The notes beneath the pieces were generated by a model. The model was not told the origin of the DNA. It worked only from the letters and a program-made list of their open reading frames with translations, and ran no database searches. Shown here one piece after another: positions 56,601 to 64,000 of a DNA stretch of 64,000 nucleotides. The stretch comes from Staphylotrichum longicolle (lineage: Eukaryota; Ascomycota; Sordariomycetes; Sordariales; Chaetomiaceae): contig JAHCVI010000003.1 of NCBI GenBank assembly GCA_019096155.1, positions 3,162,001 through 3,226,000 on the forward strand. Direction: 5' to 3'. The translations under genes were made by a program, and so were the position numbers. The first letter of the stretch is position 1; every line of letters begins with the position of its first letter.

Positions 56601-57132
56601 ATCAGGTATTTCGTGGTCCCGCCGAGAACAATCTGGCGCGTCACACTGATGGTCGCATACTCTTCGAAGCCGATGGGCGACCGCTTCTTGTCTCTGTTGT
56701 CAAACACGATCGTTACACTCGCTTTGGTGACGCCTGCTTGGCCGCGCTTGTAGATGAGGTCCTATTGACAAAATCAGCGGAAATTCCCCAGCTAGCCGGG
56801 CAGTAGATTTGGCTCGCTGCCTCACCTGCAAGTTCTGTGCGCGGACTGTGGACATGTTGGTGATGCCCAACACGAAGCAGATGGCGTCCAAGATGTTGGA
56901 CTTGCCGCTGCCGTTGAGGCCCGTGATAGAGTTGAAGCTCTCGTCCCTGCGGAGAGGCGTCAGCGCACTGCCCTGCCCAAGCTCCTGCCATGTTGCCATA
57001 TTACCATCCTGATATCACGGTGCGCACGGCGTACGACTTGAAGCCCTGTTGATTTGCGGGGTTAGCAGTGCGTCGCAAAGGATGCGGGATGCCGTCTGCG
57101 CCTACGTCGATGATTAATTCCGTCACCCTCAT
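53317..57132 (-). CDS. SMC2: SMC2, condensin core ATPase
   Basis: Condensin subunit that pairs with SMC4 and drives mitotic chromosome compaction. Predicted 1179 aa, the usual SMC2 length. Exons 57106-57132, 57005-57045, 56826-56946, 53676-56761 and 53317-53581; all phases agree. The first two exons are tiny (27 and 41 nt) and join as MRVTELIID + GFKSYAVRTVISGW. Walker A is GLNGSGKSN (32-40); NMSTVRAQNLQDLIYKRGQA is a classic SMC2 segment. Long coiled coils flank the hinge (GRLYNVVVDNEVTGTQLLQG, then RVTIIPLNKI). C-terminal head: signature ELSGGQRSLIALSLIMALL, Walker B YILDEVDAALDLSHTQNIG and SQFIVVSLKDGMF. The last intron (53582-53675) contains a 30-base C run in transcript sense. Confidence 0.96.
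53635..53664. repeat. G30 homopolymer inside the last SMC2 intron
   Basis: Thirty G on the plus strand (C30 in SMC2 sense), 11 bp after the donor site of a 94-bp intron. Length is at the limit of reliable sequencing, so the true number may differ. Confidence 0.85.
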
Positions 57133-58276
57133 GGTGGCGTCGTCGGAAGGTCCCCTTTCTGTTGCTGGCCGTGGGTCGGTTCGGGGGTTGGAGAAGGGCG
57201 CAAAGTCGCAAAACCGCTTCTGGAAGACACGCCGCGCCCCTCTGCAGCTTTGGGGTAATATTTGTTTACTTTCGCTGGCTGTCGCCCCGCAGCACGCTGG
57301 CACGTGCACAGGCGCCGACTGTGTGGATGGTTGAAATTTACAGCAGATTTCTGTATGGAGGTCATTTGTAATTACGAATCGACACTCTTGAAACTGGCCT
57401 CGATAGCTGCATGCAGCCAAGAGCTCACCCAAACCATGTCAAAGGTCTCGGGGCAGTTCCAAGAGCAATCAAGTCAGGTGGGAGGGCAACTGGGTGCAAC
57501 AACCTGTGTCTATCTTGAAGATTTCTTGTGCCGTTTACGGCCTGGTTTCTACCTCCGCTTTTCATCTTTTTCTCTTCTTCTTTTTGGGGGTCTTGCAGAC
57601 AAGTTGATCACGGACTGAAGCCCCGTTAAGAATTTGGGATGCAAGATGGCGGCATTGCATCATCGGCGCGGTTCCCGCTCCAGTTCTCTCGGCAGCCATT
57701 GGCCACGGACCGTCAAGCGAGCTCGCTTGCACAGGGGTTCCTGACCCTGGATCAGGGGCGCCACCCGCTGTTGCCCCAGCTGTGGGCGCCAACTGGAGCA
57801 GGGCATTCCGAAGGGGATACGTATGTACGTCGTCTTGGTCCTCCCACAGCACCCCTCGAGCCGCATCTCGGTGTTCAATGTATTGTGTCGACCTGGGCCC
57901 AATCCGTGCCCGGACCTGGTTTCCTGGATGCGCTCGTCCCGGATCACGATTGTTTGACTGCCCGGATTTGCCGATTGCCGTCCAGTACGGGTGATTTGGT
58001 GACTGTGCCTGTCGCACGGTCAGAGGTGGCGGCCACATTCAGACAGGACAGAGAGCATCTGCGCCTGCGCCTGCAGCTGCAGCTGCACCTGCGACGCCGA
58101 CTATCGACCAGTAATCAGTAATCCGAACCAACGCAAAACAACAAACATCTGCGGCACGGCTGCTGCTACTCGCCGCCATATACCGCATTTTCCCATGATC
58201 ACAGCGGCCACGATCTGATGCCCCTACGTTATCGCTCCCATTGCCGCGCGTCGAGGCCCCCGGCTCGGTTCGGAGG
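57133..58276. other. Divergent upstream region of SMC2 and the LysM gene
   Basis: 1.14 kb that must hold both promoters. A CTGCGC/CTGCAG-type short repeat lies at about 58055-58090. No gene supported. Confidence 0.6.
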
Positions 58277-60229
58277 ATGCCCGAGGCCATGAACCCCTCG
58301 CGCACCTCCTCTTCAAGCACGCTCCGGCTCGCTGCTCGAGACCCAGACACAGCGTCCATCCGCCCACGGAATCGCCGCCTGGCTAGCGCCCAGGACGGTG
58401 CCGCGTCCTCCTCGGCCATCTCGAGCCCTAACCGATCTCCAAGCAGGGGCGCCTCGCCCATCCCAGCCACCCATATTGGTTCGATCACGGGGAGGAACAA
58501 TTCCAGGGCCGACTTTGTGCAGAGCACCGCCAGAACAAAGAGCCCCGGTGCCAGTCGTGGACTTCTTGATGGACCCTGGACCTCGAGCTGGGCAACGGTC
58601 CAGGGATTGGCGTCATCATTGCTCGGGGGCGGGGCATCGGTAGTCAGCGGAGAGCCGTCTCGGCCGCGCGGCCGGGATGGGATGGGCGCAAAGAGGCTGT
58701 CTAAGCAGGCCAGTTTCCGAGATGGACGGGGAACGACACCTGGGGCCCGGAGCCGCCCACCGAGGGAAGACCCGCGCCCTGCGGATATCGCTGCGGGGTC
58801 GCGCGCAGAGAGGGAGGCCCACTTGAAAGCCATGCGGACAGCAAGCGTGCTTGAGAGCCATGGTGTCAACGGAGGACTGGATGTGGCGGGCAGGTTCAAG
58901 AAGCGCAGCTCGGATGAGGATTTGAGGGGAACCTCACAGAGCCAAGAAACGGAGGAGTATCTGGCCTACATCCATCAGGTCCAGACAACAGACACGTACG
59001 CCGGGATTGTGCTCAAGTACAGATGCCGGGAGGATGCCTTCCGGAAGGCCAATGGATTGTGGTCGCGGGATAACATTCAGGTGCGAAAGTGGCTGGCAAT
59101 ACCGGTGGACGCCTGCGAGGTGAAGGGCCGTCCCTGTGATCCACCAACGAGCACAGCCTCAAAGGTCGACCTGCTCTCCCGGACGCCAGATGCCACCGAC
59201 CCCTTTGGCCAACAACAGCAACACGACTTCTTCTCTACCCCTACAAACGGACACACGCTGGATCAGAGCACACTCGACGACGACAGGCCTTGGACCCACG
59301 TCCGGTGGGTGTCCATCGACTCGCACCCGCACCCCGTCGAGGTCGCGCGCGTCCCACGAAAAGCGCTGGGCTATTTCCCCCCGCGCCGGAAGAAAAGCAT
59401 CCACACCATCTCAACTCTCTCCACCCCGCGCGCCTCGCTCGACCTGCCGCACGCCGCCCTCTCCGACCCCGCCGTCGCCGAAAGCCCACGCAGCACCACC
59501 TCCCGCCGCCCCAGCCTCCTCGGCAACCGCGCCCGCCTCAACAGCGTCAGCAGCACAACCACCGCCGCAGACGACCCGCGGCCAGCCTGGATGCGCCGCC
59601 CCGGCGGCGTCGGCTCCCTCGGCCGGCACGTGCGCGCCCCCGGGCCGGAGCGCGACTACTTCAACGCCTGGACCAACAAGCACCTGCCGGGGCTCAACAT
59701 CGACACGCTCCCGTCCATGTCGGTCATGGGCTCCGAGAGCGCCCGCTTCGGGTTCGCCCGGCCGCCCGACGACGGCGGCGCGACCGCCTCGGTCGCCATC
59801 GTCGAGAGCCCGTTCGAGGACGGCCGCGACGCGACCTCCGCCGCGAGCAGGCAGCAGCAGCAGCAGGGCACAGGGCTGGACAAGGCGGCCGCCGCGATCG
59901 AGACGTGGTTGCGTGGCGCGTTTGAGCGCGCCAGGCAGGGGCCGCGGACGCCTGTGATGGGACCCAGAGGGAGGGTGCGAGCGGGTGGGGGTGGGAGTGG
60001 GATGCCTGATGTAGGTGGGGATCTGATTGAGCTGGCGGATACGGGGAGTGAGGATGGGAGGCATGAGGCGGCGGTTTGGGACACGGGAGGGCTGCTGAGC
60101 GCCCTGCCGGACCCGGTCTCTGGTGGTGCGTCCGGGGGGTCGGCCTCGGGGAGAAGCGCGGGGCAGTGGGCTCCTGGCGTTAGGGGGAGGGGGTCCGCTG
60201 CCCCGGCAGGGAATAAGAAGGTGGATTAG
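58277..60229 (+). CDS. Intracellular LysM-domain protein, largely disordered
   Basis: Predicted 650 aa from the ATG at 58277 (an ATG at 58289 is as likely); no intron. No signal peptide, so not a secreted chitin-binding effector. Residues 1-210 are Ser/Arg/Gly-rich with basic patches. A single LysM motif lies at ~225-275 (EEYLAYIHQVQTTDTYAGIV, LKYRCREDAFRKANGLWS, IQVRKWLAIPVDACEV). It resembles the cytosolic LYSMD type. After this come WTHVRWVSIDSHPHPVEVAR and GYFPPRRKKSIHTISTLSTP, conserved-looking segments, then a very GC-rich Pro/Ser/Arg region, AWTNKHLPGLNIDTLPSMSV, a polyQ stretch, and a Gly-rich tail. Known fungal relatives are uncharacterised; function not assignable. Confidence 0.85.
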   Translation: MPEAMNPSRTSSSSTLRLAARDPDTASIRPRNRRLASAQDGAASSSAISSPNRSPSRGASPIPATHIGSITGRNNSRADFVQSTARTKSPGASRGLLDGPWTSSWATVQGLASSLLGGGASVVSGEPSRPRGRDGMGAKRLSKQASFRDGRGTTPGARSRPPREDPRPADIAAGSRAEREAHLKAMRTASVLESHGVNGGLDVAGRFKKRSSDEDLRGTSQSQETEEYLAYIHQVQTTDTYAGIVLKYRCREDAFRKANGLWSRDNIQVRKWLAIPVDACEVKGRPCDPPTSTASKVDLLSRTPDATDPFGQQQQHDFFSTPTNGHTLDQSTLDDDRPWTHVRWVSIDSHPHPVEVARVPRKALGYFPPRRKKSIHTISTLSTPRASLDLPHAALSDPAVAESPRSTTSRRPSLLGNRARLNSVSSTTTAADDPRPAWMRRPGGVGSLGRHVRAPGPERDYFNAWTNKHLPGLNIDTLPSMSVMGSESARFGFARPPDDGGATASVAIVESPFEDGRDATSAASRQQQQQGTGLDKAAAAIETWLRGAFERARQGPRTPVMGPRGRVRAGGGGSGMPDVGGDLIELADTGSEDGRHEAAVWDTGGLLSALPDPVSGGASGGSASGRSAGQWAPGVRGRGSAAPAGNKKVD

Positions 60230-60799
60230 GAAGGGATCTATTTATCTCTAGGTGTGGTCGGTCCGGTACAGCGGTTGATCGAGGGAGTTCTCGTCTGGTA
60301 TATCTTAGCATTGCGCTGCGGGCGTTGTTGTTGTATTGTTCTTTTTTGTTGTAGGCGGCCAGGCTGACCTCTGCGCCCTTGTTTTTTTTGTATATAGAGG
60401 CAGCTATCATTGTCAAAAACGATATCCTGCTGGGTGGTCACAAGCTGTGTTTTTGGAAATGCGCCTGTCCTGGTCAATAGTTCTCAAGTAGGTAGGTGGT
60501 TTGAGTTGAGGCTTGCCAAGCCCATCCAGGGGCTGTTCAATTGCCTGCCACAGCATGCCTGATAAGGATCCTTATCACCGCATCTCAACCCGCCAAACGC
60601 GACAGCAACCATCACTCCATCCCATATCCCAAACCAAACCCACGACTATACTATTCCTCCCCGCCGCCCTCTCACCTTACCCACCGCCCCGAAGCCAGAC
60701 ATCCTCGTCCGGAGCACCGACTCGAGATCCCCCGTCCAATCCCCTCCCACGAAAAAGCTGCAGCACAGAAAAAGTCCGAAGGGAAATGCGCCGCCCACC
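60230..60799. other. Intergenic 0.57 kb
   Basis: 3' region of the LysM gene and promoter of ARV1. A GTAGGTAGG motif occurs near 60490. No gene. Confidence 0.6.
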
Positions 60800-61914
60800 A
60801 TGCCCATCTGCATAGAGTGCCGGCACCCCGTCAAGACGCTCTGGCGCGAGGGCGGCGGCGACAAGTCGGGCGGGCACAACATCCGGCTGACCGTGTGCAA
60901 GAACTGCGGGCGCTTCTGCGACAAGTACGTCGAGCACGACTTTGTCGTGCTGTTTATCGACCTGGTCTTGATCAAGCCGCAGGTGCGTGCACTTTCAAAA
61001 ATACTATATCCTGTGGAGGGGAGGGGAGGGGAGAGGATGGATGGAGTGGGACGGAAAGAAGCTGACTTGCGGGGTGTTGGGCGGGGGTCTAGGTTTACAG
61101 GCATCTGCTGCACAATACGTTGATGAAGAATGAGGACGAGTTTGCGGTTAGTTCTTCTTCTATGGGTGGTTATGAAGCGATGGGTAGGGAGCTGACCAGT
61201 CGCGCGGCGTGTGACACAGCCCTCTATCATCCGTCTCGGCATCCTCCTACTGCTGTTCGACGTCTACCTGACCTGGGCACGCATCGAGCGCCAGTCGGTT
61301 CCCGATGCGGATTCCCCTGACGGCGACAGCGGCAACTTTGGCCGGCTGGCCCAGCAGCCCATAGTGTTTCAGTACATGTTCTTCCGTAAGCCCATTTCCC
61401 AACCCTCCAACCACCCCCCTCACCTTGCATGCTAGCTAACACTCTGAAAGTCCTGCTTTGCACCCTCTCCACCATGGCCTTCCACGGCTCAATCCGCTTT
61501 CTCACCTCCTCGCGCTACTCCCCGCTCGCACTGCTGGGCGTACTCCCCCGCTACTCACGCCCCAACTCGGTCTCGACCGCCCTGCTTGTGTCGTCATCCA
61601 CCAAGCTGTTCCCCATACTGATGGTGATATGGGAGTACGACGTGCCCGCCGCGGCACGATCGCTTGGGTGGGCAGTTGTGGCGAACAACGTCGAGGCGCT
61701 CAAGATCTTGTTGGACTGCGGATATGGGGTGGCGGCCTTGCTGGCCATGGCAGGCGCGGTCAGTCGCTGGGCGATGGGGCGGGCCGTGATGTGGGCGGCG
61801 GGCTTGGAGGGGGTCGATTCGGCCGGGGAGACGGGGGTGGCTGAAGACGGGAGGGCGTTTGTTGCCATGTTAATGTATGTGAGGGACTGGGCGGGGAGGT
61901 TGGCTGTTGGTTAG
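60800..61914 (+). CDS. ARV1: ARV1, ER lipid-homeostasis protein
   Basis: ER/Golgi membrane protein for sterol trafficking and early GPI-anchor flipping. Predicted 288 aa, exons 60800-60982, 61093-61146, 61220-61385 and 61451-61914, all in phase. The N-terminal Arv1 homology domain has a zinc-ribbon-like pair (C4-x2-C7 and C33-x2-C36) in MPICIECRHPVKTLW and RLTVCKNCGRFCDKYVEHD, then FVVLFIDLVLIKPQVYRHLL and HNTL. Exon 3 begins the first transmembrane helix, PSIIRLGILLLLFDVYLTW. Later helices include STKLFPILMVIWEYD. Four to five hydrophobic segments in all. Its 3' end faces VMA9 with 268 bp between the stops, enough for two short 3' UTRs. Confidence 0.93.
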
Positions 61915-62182
61915 GCGCCAGGCATGCAATCTTGAGCGTCCTTTTGTTGTTCCACTTGCTCGATCCTGAAATCCCCGGCATGATATGATCAACTCTGTAT
62001 TAGCCCGCTCCCGAGGGCTGCTGCTGCTGCTGCATGTACACTCCAAGCTCGCCCAATGTAAAATCCAAACCCGCAATATGACCGCCCGCCCAAACGCCGT
62101 CCTAAACTGTATGGAATGCCGTGGGTATTCGTACAACAGCTGTGATCGCCTCGCTCGCGACCGCCGCCCCCGGAACCGCAGC

Positions 62183-62532
62183 TTAGTGGTGGATGTAGCC
62201 CTCGCGTATACCCGATCGTCTCGGTTCAATGAGCGGGTGAAGTTGGGATAGAAACGTAACGGCCCAAATGAGGTAACAGCTGGCGATGGCGAGGATGATG
62301 GAGGAGCGCCAGAGCCTGGTTGAGACTCCCGTCAGCATGGTGGTTATCGGGGGATGGAAATCAAGGATGTTCGTACACTTGGTTCTCGCCCTTGGGTGAG
62401 AAGAACCATGCTGCTAGCGACATGGCGACGACTATCACCAAGCCGATGATGACGCTCCAGCTGCAACAGTCGTTAGCGGAATGCTCCTGGTTCCCGGAGG
62501 GTGCGCTGGACGGCTCCGTACCCGTTGGCCAT
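62183..62532 (-). CDS. VMA9: V-type ATPase V0 subunit e (VMA9-like)
   Basis: Small membrane subunit of the vacuolar proton pump. Predicted 75 aa in three exons, too short for long-frame detection: 62522-62532, 62377-62460 and 62183-62315; phases 2 and 2. Exon 1 is 11 nt and encodes MANG. The protein has two hydrophobic helices, WSVIIGLVIVVAMSLAAWFF and SSIILAIASCYLIWAVTFLS, joined by the loop SPKGENQVLWR, and ends QLHPLIEPRRSG with a short polar tail. SPKGENQ.LWR, CYLIWA and QLHPL are conserved across Vma9/ATP6V0E proteins. The second intron's donor is CAAGT|GTACGA: cutting one codon position earlier would break the frame. Confidence 0.9.
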
Positions 62533-62889
62533 CGTGAAAGATTAGGATGCTTGGGACTATTGACTGCAAACTTATTTCAAAATCAAGTGTTGATGGCGGA
62601 CTGTGTTTTGGCGGACGGATCTTGTCGATGTCGTCTCGACGGTTGGTTGCGCGGCGTTGGAGGTTGGCGGGAAGCTCAAGGCGCAGCACAGACGAGCTCG
62701 AGCTTAGTCATCGATACATCGATCGTATTGTACGTTACGCCCGCCAAGATGCCCTTGCAATCATCCTTCCGACTCAAACATCTTTGCAACTCCATCCTAA
62801 TAAGTGTGTCGAATAGGGTTCTCTTGTTAAGCTCCGTCTTTGAGTAACTCTACTTGCCATCGCCGTCACGAGCCCACTCGAACGGACGA
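62533..62889. other. Intergenic 0.36 kb
   Basis: Promoter of VMA9 and 3' region of the dehydrogenase gene. Nothing else seen. Confidence 0.6.
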
Positions 62890-63866
62890 TCAGTTATTCT
62901 CGTACTTCAAGCCACCTTCCTCCCTGACAGCACCATAAATTCCAGCAATGTCGCCCTTCTCCCCATCGTGCTCCTTCACCTTGGCCAGATGCGCATTGGC
63001 GACCTCGAGATTCCTCATCTGAACGCCGCTGGCCTCGGCCAAACTAAGAGCATGCCTGGCGTCCTTCAGTGCCAGGTCAACAGGGAACAACGGATACGAC
63101 ATCTTGTGGTACGCCCCAGACAGAATGCGGGTCGAATAAGCCGCATACGGGCCGGGGAGGATGTTCTCGACAAAGTCGTGCAGGTACTGTGTCCCGAGCC
63201 CGGACTTTTCGGCCAGCACCAAGCCCTCAGACAGCTGCTCGACCATGTTCAGGATGAAGGTATTTCCGACCAGCTTCAGTTGGAGCGCCTTCTCATACGG
63301 CTCGTCGCTCATGTCAATTTCGGCTTTGGCCATGACACCCTTGAAGAACTGGCTGGCTTTCTCGACCGACGACTTCGGGCCGGCGAGAACCCCCACGAGT
63401 TGTCCCAACTCTCCCATGGCGGGTGCGCCGAAGACCGGTGCGGCAACGAACTCGGCGCCGCGATCTTGGAAGGCCTTAGCCACGCGGGCCGTGGTATCCG
63501 GGTGGATGGTGGAGCACTCTACGAAGAGCTTCCCTTTGACATCGCAAGCCTTGAAGATATCCTCTGCTACCGCTTCGACGACGTCGTCCTTGGCGAGGAT
63601 CGTGAAGATGATGTCAGCTCTGGCGACGCCGGCGGCGATCGAGTCGACGACCTCGGTCTTTCCGGCGGGAAACTGATCACTGAATTCGACAGAGCGCTGC
63701 TTGGTCCGGTTGTAAACGAGGACTGGGTACTCGACTTGCGCCTTTTCCACAATGTTTTTGCACATTCCCTGAAGCTATGTCAGAAAGTATTCAGCAAAGA
63801 GTCCTCTAGATGTGCACTGACCCGGCCCATGTTCCCCAGGCCAACCCACAGAAGTTTCGGAGCCAT
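62890..63866 (-). CDS. Beta-hydroxyacid dehydrogenase (3-hydroxyisobutyrate / GLYR1-like)
   Basis: NAD(P)-dependent oxidoreductase of the 6-phosphogluconate/3-hydroxyisobutyrate dehydrogenase family. Predicted 307 aa, exons 63822-63866 and 62890-63768. The first exon carries the Rossmann turn MAPKLLWVGLGNMGR (GxGxxG), continuing GMCKNIVEKAQV, then VLVYNRT with a basic residue after the second strand, which favours NADP(H). Further motifs: FTILAKDDVVEAV, FVECSTIHPDTTARVA (substrate-binding), APVFGAPAMGELGQLVGVLA (the GGxxGA-type loop, here altered) and LKLVGNTFILNMVEQLSEGL with the catalytic Lys. The C-terminal helical domain is complete (MSYPLFPVDLALKDARHALS). No mitochondrial presequence, so a cytosolic glyoxylate/succinic-semialdehyde-reductase-like enzyme is as likely as a valine-pathway enzyme. 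Confidence 0.9.
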
Positions 63867-64000
63867 GGTAAGGATTGATCAGATAGGTTGATGACAAGGT
63901 ACGGTGGTGGAGAATTCAAGGTCCATGAGTTCAGATGATTCAGGTTCTGGCCTGGCGCGTTCGAGTTTCCTTGCTTTAGGTTGTTGACTTATTGATATTT

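Noticed and set aside
58277..60229. LysM protein as a secreted effector
   Set aside because: No hydrophobic signal sequence at either candidate start and the chain is basic and disordered.

Overview
This window is nuclear DNA of a filamentous ascomycete, most likely in the Sordariomycetes. The evidence is dense genes on both strands, short spliceosomal introns (mostly 50-95 bp) with GT..AG ends and CTAAC/CTGAC-type branch points, GC-rich coding sequence, and fungal-type families (Zn2Cys6 factor, RTA1, CUE1, MOB3 with a long acidic tail, fungal APH-like kinase). There are no bacterial operons, CRISPR arrays, recognisable transposase genes or tRNA genes that I could find. Splice models were worked out by hand and each was checked for reading-frame phase.

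Layout. 1-1.8 kb: 3'-truncated MFS transporter (-). 1.8-11.0 kb: 9.2 kb with no supportable gene. 11.0-14.1 kb: CCDC124/Lso2-type ribosome factor (+) and an FTS/AKTIP-type catalytically dead E2 (+). 14.8-20.3 kb: three neighbouring genes that all carry breaks: a conserved fungal unknown with an in-frame TAG (+), an AlkB-type demethylase with two compensating frameshifts (-), and PEX7 with a single frameshift (+). 21.3-33.4 kb: a run of six minus-strand genes, namely a mitochondrial DEAD-box helicase, a two-TM membrane protein, CUE1-like, NOT2, ZNG1-type GTPase and RTA1-like. 35.2-38.6 kb: APH-like phosphotransferase (+) and MOB3/phocein (+), each preceded by a copy of one ~60 bp repeat at nearly the same distance. 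40.7-43.1 kb: Zn2Cys6 transcription factor (-). 43.1-51.2 kb: a second 8 kb stretch without a supportable gene. 51.2-63.9 kb: MOSC protein (+), SMC2 (-), LysM protein (+), ARV1 (+), VMA9 (-) and a beta-hydroxyacid dehydrogenase (-), the last close to the window edge.

The genes are mostly independent housekeeping functions: peroxisomal import, mRNA decay and CCR4-NOT, ER-associated degradation, zinc allocation, sterol/lipid homeostasis, V-ATPase, condensin, early-endosome transport and STRIPAK signalling. They do not form a metabolic cluster and I found no clear new system. The points most worth checking are the clustered reading-frame breaks at 15.9-19.8 kb, the CUE-AlkB-GRF architecture, the two long gene-free stretches (one with a protein-like segment near 48.2-48.6 kb), the repeat shared by the two upstream regions at 34.7 and 36.3 kb, and two unusually long introns in NOT2.
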